NCBI RefSeq assembly: GCF_024347135.1
Contig: NZ_AP024907.1
Location: forward strand, 239,001 to 303,000
Length of the DNA: 64,000 nucleotides
DNA from: Vibrio spartinae
Lineage (GTDB): Bacteria; Pseudomonadota; Gammaproteobacteria; Enterobacterales; Vibrionaceae
Direction: 5' to 3'
Shown: positions 9,084 to 18,217 of the stretch, one piece after another
How the letters are laid out: every line of letters starts with the position of its first letter
How positions within the stretch are numbered: position 1 is the stretch's first letter
The notes under the pieces: model-generated
What the model saw: the letters and a program-made list of their open reading frames with translations, nothing else
Databases searched by the model: none
What the model was told of the DNA's origin: nothing
Position numbers and translations under genes: made by a program

Positions 9084-11756
9084 ATGAACTTGATGAGATA
9101 TATTCTATTCAGATTAATCATAGTTTTTTTTGTTTCCTTTAGTAGTTTTTCTTCTTGGTCTGCCAATTTTACCGCCTCACAACTCGCCCAGTTTAAGCAG
9201 CTACCACCAGCGCAGCAGCAGGCATTGGCTCGGCAATATGGTGTTGATTTATCAAGTTTAATGGGCTCGGGTAAAGCGGAGGGCGCATCTCAGCCTGTGC
9301 AGACGATACAGCCGAGAGACGTTGATAAACAACAAAAAGCAGAGAGTAGCAAGCAAAAATCAGCGAAAGAAGGACAGGGCGATAACGCTGAACAGTTAGT
9401 TGACTTTGGTTATGATTTATTCTCGGGGCAGCCTTCAAGTTATACCCCTGTTGACGACTTACCCGTTCCGAATAATTATCTGATTGCTGCCGGTGACGAA
9501 ATTAATGTCCAACTGTTCGGGAGTCAGAATAATAGTTATAACCTCAGTGTTTCACGAGATGGTTCTATCCAGTTCCCTGAACTGGGGCCGATTTATGTGG
9601 CAGGTCAGACTTTTAGTGAACTAAAAGCGAATCTGACAAAGCGTATTAATCAGCAGATACTCGGTGCTGAAGTCTCCATCTCTCTTGGTTCTTTGCGCAT
9701 GATGCAAATTTATGTTGCAGGGGATGTATATCAGCCGGGTGCCTATAACATTCCGAGTTTGGCAACCGTGACTCAGGCGCTGATTGCTGCGGGTGGGTTT
9801 AGCAAAAGTGGTTCTTTGCGAAATATTACAGTTCGTCGAGAGCATAAAGTGATCGCCCGGTTGGATTTATATCATTTGCTTTTGCAAGGAAATAAGCTGA
9901 GTGATATTCGTCTACAGTCAGGTGACACCGTATTTGTTGCAGCCAAAGGGCCCTCAGTCAGTATTCGGGGAGAAATTCGTCGCCCTGCCGTTTATGAAAT
10001 TAAATCGGGAACGACGATTAAGCAATTGATGAAGCTTGCCGGAGGGAGTAAAGCGAATGCTTATTTGCCTCAGCTTCAGGTTAAACGCTATCAGAACGAC
10101 GGGGTTCATATCCATACGCTTGATTTAACCAAAGGTAAAGACAAGCAATTTATCCTGCAAGACGGTGACGATATTACGATTAACCCAATTAGTGATGTGT
10201 TGAAAAATGCAGTCATTGTGAGAGGAGCGACCATTCGACAAGGTGCGTATGCATATTCTCAGGGTATGAGAATTTCGGATTTATTATCTTCATCGGATGA
10301 TCTGGCACCGAATGCTGATCTGGATTACGCAATCATTGTGCGCGAAACCGGGCGTAAACATAACATCAAAGTCTTACAATTTAGTTTGAATAATGCCATC
10401 AATATTGCCAGTTCAGCGGATGATCTTGTATTGCAGCCCAATGATCAATTATTTGTTTTTGCCACGAATATCTCCTTGAATGAATGGAAGACTGAATCAG
10501 TACAACAAACACCGGCAACATCCGATGATTTATTTTCTCATGCTGAAAAACAGAAGATGCTGAAGCATCCCAAAAAGCGGGATGCATTAACCGGAGTTGA
10601 ACTGGTCGAGAGTGGAAAACCCCAATTAGGGGTACAAGGCAGCGATAGAGAATTGCAGGAAATGCAAAACAGTGATCCTGCGTCCCGCTCACGGTTATTA
10701 GAGCCCTTAATTAGTCGTTTACAACTACAAGCGGTCAATGGTGAAAGAGCGAAAATTTATGAAATCAGCGGTGCTGTCCGTTATCCGGGCGTCTATCCAC
10801 TTGTCGAAGGCGGAAGCCTAAAAGATGCGATTGTGGCTGCCGGTGGATTACTGGAGTCTGCCGCCAAAGATGAGGCAGAATTGTCTCGCGTGATTCCGAT
10901 GCCTGGCACCATTGCGATTCATCATCAAACGTTTGATTTGCTCAAAGCGCTGACCAATCCCAATGATAATTTTCTGCTCGAATCGAAAGATCGGGTTGTT
11001 GTACAACGTAAAACCAACTGGAAGACCAACAATATTGTTGAGATTCAGGGAGAAGTCATGCATCCCGGAAGCTATACAATTAGCCAAGGTGAGACGATTC
11101 AAGACTTAGTGAGACGTGCCGGGGGGCTTTCTCAGTTTGCCTATCCACAAGGCGCTGTATTCAGTCGTGAGGTATTACGTCTGCAAGAACAGCAGCGGAT
11201 GAAAATGGTGACCAATAATCTTCGGCAAGAGATCGCTTCACTGACACTCCGGCGTCAAAGCAGTGCTGCGACGTATACTTCATCTCCGACAGAAGCGATG
11301 AAAGTTGTCGATGATCTGTTAGATATTCCAGCTGTTGGTCGGTTAGTTATTGATTTACCGAATATTTTATTAGGTCAGTCTCAAGACGATGTCATGCTTG
11401 AAGATGGTGATAAGCTGTATATTCCTCCGCGAAGAAATACGATTTCGGTACTTGGTCAGGTACAAATTGCAAGTAATTTCACCTTTAAACCCGGTCTGTC
11501 TGTTGAGAGATACATTAACTTAGCCGGCGGGGAGAAAAAACAGGCGGATACTGATCGTGTTTATGTGATTCGGGCCAATGGTGCGGTGATGTTACCCAAT
11601 CAATCTCATTGGTTTGTTCGTTCCGAGAAATCTTTAGAGCCCGGAGACACTATTGTTGTTCCGATTGATACAGATTACTTGGACGATCTGAGTACATTTA
11701 GCACTGCTACACAAATGATGTATCAGATAGGTGTTGCATGGAATGCAATTAAATAA
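9084..11756 (+). CDS. Large SLBB-domain polysaccharide export protein (OtnA/WbfF-like)
   Basis: About 890 residues, more than twice the length of classical Wza. After a signal sequence (FRLIIVFFVSFSSFSSWSA) comes a charged low-complexity segment. Next is a polysaccharide export domain (NNYLIAAGDEINVQLFGS) and then repeated SLBB units, seen as recurring blocks such as IYVAGDVYQPGAY, SIRGEIRRPAVYEI, EISGAVRYPGVYPL, EIQGEVMHPGSYTI and SVLGQVQIA. There is no lipobox cysteine, unlike Wza. The closest remembered relatives are OtnA/WbfF of Vibrio capsule clusters. The start is uncertain: TTG at 9069, ATG at 9084 and ATG at 9093 are all in frame and none has a strong ribosome site. Confidence 0.85.
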   Translation: MNLMRYILFRLIIVFFVSFSSFSSWSANFTASQLAQFKQLPPAQQQALARQYGVDLSSLMGSGKAEGASQPVQTIQPRDVDKQQKAESSKQKSAKEGQGDNAEQLVDFGYDLFSGQPSSYTPVDDLPVPNNYLIAAGDEINVQLFGSQNNSYNLSVSRDGSIQFPELGPIYVAGQTFSELKANLTKRINQQILGAEVSISLGSLRMMQIYVAGDVYQPGAYNIPSLATVTQALIAAGGFSKSGSLRNITVRREHKVIARLDLYHLLLQGNKLSDIRLQSGDTVFVAAKGPSVSIRGEIRRPAVYEIKSGTTIKQLMKLAGGSKANAYLPQLQVKRYQNDGVHIHTLDLTKGKDKQFILQDGDDITINPISDVLKNAVIVRGATIRQGAYAYSQGMRISDLLSSSDDLAPNADLDYAIIVRETGRKHNIKVLQFSLNNAINIASSADDLVLQPNDQLFVFATNISLNEWKTESVQQTPATSDDLFSHAEKQKMLKHPKKRDALTGVELVESGKPQLGVQGSDRELQEMQNSDPASRSRLLEPLISRLQLQAVNGERAKIYEISGAVRYPGVYPLVEGGSLKDAIVAAGGLLESAAKDEAELSRVIPMPGTIAIHHQTFDLLKALTNPNDNFLLESKDRVVVQRKTNWKTNNIVEIQGEVMHPGSYTISQGETIQDLVRRAGGLSQFAYPQGAVFSREVLRLQEQQRMKMVTNNLRQEIASLTLRRQSSAATYTSSPTEAMKVVDDLLDIPAVGRLVIDLPNILLGQSQDDVMLEDGDKLYIPPRRNTISVLGQVQIASNFTFKPGLSVERYINLAGGEKKQADTDRVYVIRANGAVMLPNQSHWFVRSEKSLEPGDTIVVPIDTDYLDDLSTFSTATQMMYQIGVAWNAIK

Positions 11757-11796
11757 CGATTTTTCTAGCTCACAATAACTTAGGAATGACTTGATA

Positions 11797-12765
11797 ATGA
11801 GTGAAATGGAAGATAAAGCATTCAATACCAAATCTGCACCATTTTATTATCCTGTTCCTCGGATTACCGATAATGAAATTGATTTGCGCGCGATATTCTC
11901 TGTACTCTGGAAAGGTAAATGGTGGATAGTTTTATGGATGCTTTTCTCTGTTCTTATCGGAGGGAGCTATATTTTATTTTCACATAAGATATATGAGTCT
12001 CAGGTGCTGGTTGCACCAATATCTGATGAACAACAAATGGGGATGGCATCGGTATTAAACAGTCAATTCGGTGGATTAGCTTCTTTAGCCGGAATCAATC
12101 TTGGGAAAGGAAATACAGATAAGACTATTTTAGCCCTTCAGGTGCTTCAATCACGAAAGTTTATTGGTGGTTTTATTCAGCGTCATCACTTGATGGTACC
12201 GGTGATGGCAATGGATGGATGGAATAAAGATTCTGACGAATTTTATTTTAATACGGATATTTATGACCCAGAACAAGAACGATGGTTGGCCGAGGATGGT
12301 GAGACTCTTGAACCCACAATTTTAGAAGCGACGCAGTATTTTCTGAAGAACATCATGGATGTAAAACTAGATTCCAACACCGGTATGGTGACAGTGACGG
12401 TTCGTTTTTATTCTCCGTATGTCACCCAACGTTGGGCGACATGGTTAATCGCTGATTTAAATGATGAAATTCGTCAGCAAGATATGCTCGAAGCACAGAG
12501 TCGGATTGCGTATTTAAATAATCAGCTGAATCAGACAAGTCTTGCTGATAGCCGCAATATGCTTTACCAATTGATTGAACAACAAACTAAAACATTAATG
12601 CTGACAAAGGTGAGTAAAGAATATGTATTTAAAACGGTTGATCCGGCAGTTGTAGACGTTGACGAAATTAAGCCTAAGAAAATAATTGTTATAATTTTAT
12701 CAATAATATTAGGTCTTGTTTTAGGTATGTCATTTATATTTATAAGGCATCAAATAAGGAAGTAA
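11797..12765 (+). CDS. Wzz-type chain length determinant (OtnB-like)
   Basis: 322-residue polysaccharide co-polymerase. After a short cytoplasmic tail there is a transmembrane helix (around residues 40-62), a long periplasmic coiled region, and a second helix near the C-terminus (IIVIILSIILGLVLGMSFIF) preceded by the proline-rich VDEIKPKK typical of Wzz. No C-terminal BY-kinase domain follows, so it is the Wzz rather than the Wzc type. It sets polymer length with Wzy and probably docks with the preceding exporter. The ATG at 11797, with TAGGAA upstream, is preferred over the TTG at 11791. Confidence 0.85.
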   Translation: MSEMEDKAFNTKSAPFYYPVPRITDNEIDLRAIFSVLWKGKWWIVLWMLFSVLIGGSYILFSHKIYESQVLVAPISDEQQMGMASVLNSQFGGLASLAGINLGKGNTDKTILALQVLQSRKFIGGFIQRHHLMVPVMAMDGWNKDSDEFYFNTDIYDPEQERWLAEDGETLEPTILEATQYFLKNIMDVKLDSNTGMVTVTVRFYSPYVTQRWATWLIADLNDEIRQQDMLEAQSRIAYLNNQLNQTSLADSRNMLYQLIEQQTKTLMLTKVSKEYVFKTVDPAVVDVDEIKPKKIIVIILSIILGLVLGMSFIFIRHQIRK

Positions 12766-12883
12766 TTAAGAAGCTGTACTACATTTAGTATTGTTAGGTT
12801 AGTATGAGTAATTTTTATATAATTATCCATTATTAACCAAGTTAAGTTTTTATATAATAGAATGACATTGATTTGGAGTCAGT

Positions 12884-14404
12884 ATGGTAGATGCTTTATT
12901 TATAAACCCCAGCTCATCAGCTCATGTATATCAAGATCTGGCAAAAACATATTCTGCGATTGAACCACCGACATGGGCTCTCTTATTAGCTGAGTCGTGT
13001 CGTGCCAAAGATTTCGATGTCGGTATTCTTGACAGTGATGCTGAACGACTTGATATTCAGTCTTCGGTAAAACGAGTCATTGAGTCAGAACCAAGACTGG
13101 TTGTTTTTGTCGTCTACGGGCAAAATCCTAACTCCGGAACGACCAATATGATTGGTGCTTTAGCTTTAGCTGAAGCTTTAAAAGAATCCGGACTGCAAGC
13201 AAAAATAGCCTTTGTGGGCTCTCATACCAGTGCGCTACCCAAAGATGTCTTATCTTATGATTGTGTTGATATTGCTTTACTGAATGAAGGTGTATACGCA
13301 CTGCACAATTTGTTAGCCGGTAATTTGGATTCAGATCTGATGGATGTTCGTGGCATTGGATATAAACCGAATATATCAGGTCAGCCCGTATTAAATCCAC
13401 CGGAAAAAGTGGTTCCGCAAGAGTGTATGGATCAAGACATGCCGGGTTATGCATGGGACTTACTCCCCTATCGGGAATATCCGCTTGACCTGTATCGTGC
13501 GCATTTCTGGCATGCCGACTTCGATCATGAAAAAAGAACGCCTTTCGCTGCAATATATACAGCGCTTGGCTGCAATTTTGCGTGCAATTTTTGCATGATC
13601 AATATTGTCAATCGAATGGATAACGGGGATGAAGTCAGTGCGGCCGATTCTCGAGGTATGCGTTTTTGGAGTACCGACTGGGTGATTCGGGAAATGAGAA
13701 AACTGTCAGATATGGGGGTGAAAACCCTGCGTATCAGTGATGAGATGTTTTTTCTCAATCGGAAACATTATCATCCGATTCTGGAGCGTTGTATTGAAGA
13801 GAAGTTTGATTTCAACATGTGGGCGTATGCACGTGTTGATACGATTCGGGAAAGAGAACTCGAACTCTTTAAACAGGCGGGTGTCAATTGGCTGGCTCTT
13901 GGGGTTGAGTCTGGCAATCAGGTTGTTCGCCAGCAAGTATCGAAAGGCACTTTTCGAGATGTCAACATCCGTAAAATATGTAAAATGATTCAATCTTATG
14001 ACATTAAAATTATCAGCAATTTTATTTTTGGTTTCCCTGAAGATACGCTAGAAACCATGCAGGATACTCTAGATTTAGCCATCGAATTGAACACTGAAAT
14101 GGCCAATATGTATCCATGTCAGGCGTTACCGGGAAGTCCTATTTATTTTGAAGCAAAACGAAATAATTGGAAGTTACCAGAGAGCTATGATGGTTACGCT
14201 TTTCTTTCATATCATAGTACGCCATTACCGACCCGTCATGTAAGCGCCGCTGAAGTCCTTAAATTCAGAGATTATGCTTGGCAGCAATTTTTCACTAATC
14301 CTGATTATTTAAATATGATTGAGGGAAAGCTGGGAATAAAAGAGCGTAATAACATCGAAAATATGGCAAAAATAAAATTAAAACGCCGAATTTTGGGAGA
14401 TTAA
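12884..14404 (+). CDS. B12-binding-domain radical SAM protein
   Basis: 506-residue radical SAM enzyme with an N-terminal cobalamin-binding-type Rossmann domain (about residues 25-165, including VGSHTSALPKD). The [4Fe-4S] motif is C230, C234 and C237 in CNFACNFC. The barrel follows (RISDEMFFLNRKH, ALGVESGN, FIFGFPEDT). Such proteins do difficult radical chemistry, most often C-methylation, though some rearrange or epimerise substrates. It sits directly before a heptose-nucleotide cassette, so a sugar or nucleotide-sugar substrate is inferred. It has a GGAG site and is preceded by a 118-base gap, the longest inside the operon up to this point. The exact reaction cannot be told. Confidence 0.85.
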   Translation: MVDALFINPSSSAHVYQDLAKTYSAIEPPTWALLLAESCRAKDFDVGILDSDAERLDIQSSVKRVIESEPRLVVFVVYGQNPNSGTTNMIGALALAEALKESGLQAKIAFVGSHTSALPKDVLSYDCVDIALLNEGVYALHNLLAGNLDSDLMDVRGIGYKPNISGQPVLNPPEKVVPQECMDQDMPGYAWDLLPYREYPLDLYRAHFWHADFDHEKRTPFAAIYTALGCNFACNFCMINIVNRMDNGDEVSAADSRGMRFWSTDWVIREMRKLSDMGVKTLRISDEMFFLNRKHYHPILERCIEEKFDFNMWAYARVDTIRERELELFKQAGVNWLALGVESGNQVVRQQVSKGTFRDVNIRKICKMIQSYDIKIISNFIFGFPEDTLETMQDTLDLAIELNTEMANMYPCQALPGSPIYFEAKRNNWKLPESYDGYAFLSYHSTPLPTRHVSAAEVLKFRDYAWQQFFTNPDYLNMIEGKLGIKERNNIENMAKIKLKRRILGD

Positions 14405-14484
14405 TTATTGCTTTTGATAAGAGTTTATCTTTTAAAGTTAACTCTCTTCATCTATGGATAACAGACTTCAATAGAGGGATTGAA

Positions 14485-15474
14485 ATGATTATTACGAAAA
14501 CACCGTTCAGAATTTCTTTTTTCGGCGGCGGTACCGATTTCCCAGACTGGTACAGACAACATGGTGGCAATGTACTCTCAACATCGATAGATAAATATTG
14601 TTATATCACTTGCCGTCATCTACCTCCCTTCTTCGAGCATAAACACAGAATCGTTTATTCACATATTGAGAATATAAAGGATACGTCAGAAATCAAACAT
14701 CCGGCGGTAAAAGGGATCTTCGATTACTTAGATATTCAAGATGGTTTAGAGATTCATCATGATGGTGATTTACCAGCCCGCTCTGGGCTTGGTTCGAGTT
14801 CCTCGTTTACGGCTGGTTTGTATCTCGCTGTGAAAAGTCTATCCGGTGAAATGATTGATAAATATCATCTCGCCAAAGAAGTGATCCATATCGAACAAAA
14901 TGTTATTCATGACGTGGTTGGTTCTCAGGATCAGATTGCTACCGTTTACGGTGGGCTGAATCGGATCGATTTTATGACCAATGACGACTTTTCTGTTTCT
15001 CCAATCATTATCCCTGAAGAAAGAAAAAAAGAGCTCAATGATCATCTGATGTTATTTTTCACAGGTGTGACTCGCTTTTCTTCTGATATTACTGGTAGCC
15101 AGATAAAGAATATTAATAAAAGAGAATCAGAACTGAAAACCATGCAGGAGATGGTACCTGAAGCGATCAATATACTTTCAAACCCTAACATATCAATACT
15201 TGAATTCGGTAAGTTACTGCATGAAAGTTGGCGCTATAAGAAGCAATTGTCTGAGAAAATATCAAACAGTACCATCGATGAGATTTATCAAGTAGCGAGA
15301 GATCTCGGGGCTGAAGGGGGTAAGGTTCTTGGCGCTGGTGGCGGTGGATTTGTCCTTATCTTTGCGAAACCTGAAATCCAACCCAAAATATTAGAAAGGT
15401 TGTCTCATCTTATCTGTGTTCCTTTTAATTTTGAAGATAATGGCGCTAGTATTGCTTATTATAAAAGTGAGTAA
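14485..15474 (+). CDS. hddA: GHMP kinase, D-glycero-D-manno-heptose 7-phosphate kinase-like
   Basis: 329-residue GHMP kinase resembling HddA, which phosphorylates D-glycero-D-manno-heptose 7-phosphate at C1 in the GDP-heptose pathway. Visible motifs are the N-terminal TPFRISFFGGGTDFPDW, the ATP loop SGLGSSSSFTAG and the C-terminal GGKVLGAGGGGFVLIF. The companion genes for the other two pathway steps, hddC and gmhA, lie downstream in the same operon. The gene ends two bases before the next start. Fucokinase-like activity is an alternative. Confidence 0.82.
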   Translation: MIITKTPFRISFFGGGTDFPDWYRQHGGNVLSTSIDKYCYITCRHLPPFFEHKHRIVYSHIENIKDTSEIKHPAVKGIFDYLDIQDGLEIHHDGDLPARSGLGSSSSFTAGLYLAVKSLSGEMIDKYHLAKEVIHIEQNVIHDVVGSQDQIATVYGGLNRIDFMTNDDFSVSPIIIPEERKKELNDHLMLFFTGVTRFSSDITGSQIKNINKRESELKTMQEMVPEAINILSNPNISILEFGKLLHESWRYKKQLSEKISNSTIDEIYQVARDLGAEGGKVLGAGGGGFVLIFAKPEIQPKILERLSHLICVPFNFEDNGASIAYYKSE

Positions 15475-15476
15475 AT

Positions 15477-16424
15477 ATGAATAAAGATATAAAAATATAT
15501 ATCGCTGGGCATCGTGGGTTAATTGGGTCTGCTATCTATTCAGAGTGTCATTCTCGTGGTTATCGCAATCTTATTGTAAAAGATCATCGAGAACTTGATT
15601 TAACAGACAGTCATGCTGTAGAGACGTTTTTCGAGAACAACAGACCTGATTATGTCTTTCTTGCCGCAGGGAAAGTTGGTGGCATTATTCAAAATCAGGA
15701 AACACCTGCTGACTTTTTAACTGAAAATTTAAAAATACAACTCAATGTCATTGAAAGTGCACAAAAATTTTCAGTCAAAAAACTGATCTTGTTTGGTTCT
15801 TCTTGTATGTATCCTCGAGAGTGTCTTCAGGCAATGTCAGAAGACATGCTATTAACCGCGAAACCCGAGCCAACCAGTTTGCCTTATGCGACGGCAAAGT
15901 TAGCAGGCTTACAGCTATGTGATGCATTTAATCGGCAATACGGCACGCAGTTTATTTCGGTCATTCCAAACAGTGTCTTCGGACCTTTTGATAACTTTGA
16001 TCCGAAATCGGGGCATGTTCTGTCTGCTTTGATTCGCCGCATTCATGAAGCAAAGCAGCAGCAGTTACCTTATGTTGAGTTATGGGGAACAGGGTCTCCC
16101 CGTAGAGAGTTTGTATTTTCATCTGATGTGGCAAAGGCAGTCCTGACGATCATGGCGTCGGATACCGAACAACTTGAAGTACCACTCAACATTAGTAGTG
16201 GTGATGAGTACTCGATCAAAGAGCTCTCCGAAATGATTCAGGCGACTGTTGGTTATGATGGTGAGATTCGATGGGATACCTCGAAGCCTGATGGTGCGCC
16301 CAGAAAATTACTCGACAGCACAAGATTAAGAAAGCTGGGCTGGCAACCTGAGACCTCATTTCTCGATGGTCTGAAAGAAACATACCGTTGGTATAAGGAG
16401 AGTTATTCAGATGCTTCCGATTAA
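15477..16424 (+). CDS. GDP-L-fucose synthase-like SDR (Fcl/WcaG family)
   Basis: 315 residues, close in layout to Fcl: IAGHRGLIGSAI NAD(P) loop at the N-terminus, FGSSCMYP with the catalytic Ser and the epimerase Cys, YATAK as YxxxK, then FGPFDNFDP and SGHVLSALIRR, which keeps the epimerase His. Both residues used by Fcl for C3/C5 epimerisation are therefore present. In 6-deoxyheptose pathways relatives of Fcl act on GDP-4-keto-6-deoxyheptose, so a GDP-heptose derivative is the likely substrate here (inference). No GDP-mannose 4,6-dehydratase gene is seen beside it. The 3' end overlaps the next gene by 14 bases. Confidence 0.8.
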   Translation: MNKDIKIYIAGHRGLIGSAIYSECHSRGYRNLIVKDHRELDLTDSHAVETFFENNRPDYVFLAAGKVGGIIQNQETPADFLTENLKIQLNVIESAQKFSVKKLILFGSSCMYPRECLQAMSEDMLLTAKPEPTSLPYATAKLAGLQLCDAFNRQYGTQFISVIPNSVFGPFDNFDPKSGHVLSALIRRIHEAKQQQLPYVELWGTGSPRREFVFSSDVAKAVLTIMASDTEQLEVPLNISSGDEYSIKELSEMIQATVGYDGEIRWDTSKPDGAPRKLLDSTRLRKLGWQPETSFLDGLKETYRWYKESYSDASD

Positions 16425-17238
16425 TATCGATGTGGATTTAGAGGAGAAAGCCCGTTGGGTATGGCGTGAAACATTAGCCATTAATCGCCGCGCGCCCGAA
16501 ACTAGAATTGCTTCTTCTTTATCTCCCGTAGAAATCTTTGTTGCTTTGTATTACGGCAATGTTCTTAATTTCAACTCGGCAGAGCCTCTTGATGATGAAC
16601 GTGATCGCTGCATTATCAGTAAAGGTCATGGTTCCATCTGCATGTATCCGATACTGGCCGATCTCGGCTTTTTTGAGCAAGAAGAGTTGCTGCGGGTCTG
16701 TTGTCAGGGCGGATTTTTAGGGGGCATTCCCGACCCTGTGATTCCGGGATATGAAACCGTCAATGGTTCTCTTGGCCATGGTCTTGGTGTTGCTTCCGGT
16801 ATGGCGGTTGGTCTCAAAACTAAACAAAAATCACAGCAGGTGTTTGTGGTGACCGGAGACGGCGAGCTTCATGAAGGCGCATGTTGGGAAGCGATTATGT
16901 TTGCGGCACAACATCAGTTGGATAATCTGAATCTAATTGTCGATAACAATGCGATCAGTATGTTGGGTTATACCGATGATATTGTTTCTCATCGTAATCT
17001 TTGTGAAAAATTACAATCATTTGGCTGGGATGCGCGCGTCGTGGATGGCCACAATGTGAATCTGCTGAGAGAACAGTTGGTCGAACTGAAATCGACCCAT
17101 CAACAGCAACCCAAAGCGCTGATATGTAACACGATCAAAGGAAGAGGCGTTCCTGATTTAGAAAATAAGGAACTGTCTCATATTCTTGGTGTTAAGCCAG
17201 ACGTTATCGACAACTTGATAGAGTCATCATATGAATAA
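16411..17238 (+). CDS. Transketolase-like protein, N-terminal (TPP-binding) half
   Basis: 275 residues matching the pyrophosphate-binding half of transketolase. ISKGHGS and GSLGHGLGVASG are substrate and TPP loops. VTGDGELHEG followed by VDNN is the GDG-N Mg/TPP motif. It needs the C-terminal half encoded next, whose start overlaps its stop by eight bases. Split transketolases are common in secondary and surface-sugar clusters. This one may either make a ketose phosphate precursor such as sedoheptulose 7-phosphate, or transfer a two-carbon ketol unit onto a keto-sugar nucleotide. The adjacent dehydratase favours the second idea but does not prove it. Confidence 0.85.
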   Translation: MLPINIDVDLEEKARWVWRETLAINRRAPETRIASSLSPVEIFVALYYGNVLNFNSAEPLDDERDRCIISKGHGSICMYPILADLGFFEQEELLRVCCQGGFLGGIPDPVIPGYETVNGSLGHGLGVASGMAVGLKTKQKSQQVFVVTGDGELHEGACWEAIMFAAQHQLDNLNLIVDNNAISMLGYTDDIVSHRNLCEKLQSFGWDARVVDGHNVNLLREQLVELKSTHQQQPKALICNTIKGRGVPDLENKELSHILGVKPDVIDNLIESSYE

Positions 17239-18217
17239 TAAACCTATTGCAATGCGAGATGCATTGCTGGAAAAAATATGGCACTCGATGAAAGATGATC
17301 CCTCAATATTTTTCGTGACTGCCGATTTTGGTTCTCCGGTATTAGATAAAATCAGAGCTGACTTCCCTGAGCGGTTTAAAAATGTTGGTATTGCCGAGCA
17401 AAATTTAATTAATGTTGCATCTGGACTTGCACTGGAAGGATTCAAAGTCTTTGCTTATGCGATTGCACCATTTATTACCATGCGTTGTTATGAGCAGTTA
17501 CGGGTATGTTTGGCTCTGTTATCAAAAGTTCGCAAAATTAATGTCAATCTTATTGGTGTCGGTGCCGGGTATAGCTATGTGGTCTCGGGACCTACCCACC
17601 AGTGTTATGAAGATCTGACTCTGATTCGTTCACTTGCTAATTTCCAGCTATTTTCTCCAAGTGATCATCTTTTATCTTCAGAAATATTTTCAAAATGTAT
17701 CAATGTCGATCAACCGAAATATATTCGTCTTGATGCCCAAGTCTTGCCTCCGCTCTATGAAAATCGATCTATTGAGCTGAATAAAGGGTTCAATTGTTTG
17801 ACCTCTCAAGGGGATGTCGCACTGATTGCGACGGGGTATATGGTTCACACAGCACTGAAAGTTGCACAACGGTTTGAACAAATCGGGGTCTCGATTGCTG
17901 TGATTGATCTGTTTGATATACAAGATTGCGATGAGTCATCTCTCATACAACAGCTTCATCAGAGTAAAGTGATTGTCTCTATGGAAGAAGGATTCCGAGG
18001 CCGTGGCGGTGTGGATGCCCGCATCGGAGAACTGCTACGAACTCATCGTATGACTCAACCTTTCCTCGGCATTGGTGTTGAAGCGGATTATCGCTTTGAA
18101 TTAGGTAAGCGTGACGAATTACATGAACAGGTTGGGATAGGAACCGAATCTGTCGTGGGTCAGATACAAGATTTCCTTCAAATTCATTTGGAACATAGAG
18201 ATAGAGCTAATGATTAA
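17231..18217 (+). CDS. Transketolase-like protein, C-terminal (pyrimidine-binding) half
   Basis: 328 residues, the Pyr domain plus C-terminal domain of transketolase. VGIAEQNL holds the glutamate that activates TPP, GPTHQCYEDL and FSPSDHL are family blocks, and SMEEGFRGRGG lies in the C-terminal domain. It forms one enzyme with the preceding gene, with the active site at the interface. Start and stop both overlap neighbours by eight bases, giving tight translational coupling across tktN-tktC-DegT. Confidence 0.85.
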   Translation: MNNKPIAMRDALLEKIWHSMKDDPSIFFVTADFGSPVLDKIRADFPERFKNVGIAEQNLINVASGLALEGFKVFAYAIAPFITMRCYEQLRVCLALLSKVRKINVNLIGVGAGYSYVVSGPTHQCYEDLTLIRSLANFQLFSPSDHLLSSEIFSKCINVDQPKYIRLDAQVLPPLYENRSIELNKGFNCLTSQGDVALIATGYMVHTALKVAQRFEQIGVSIAVIDLFDIQDCDESSLIQQLHQSKVIVSMEEGFRGRGGVDARIGELLRTHRMTQPFLGIGVEADYRFELGKRDELHEQVGIGTESVVGQIQDFLQIHLEHRDRAND

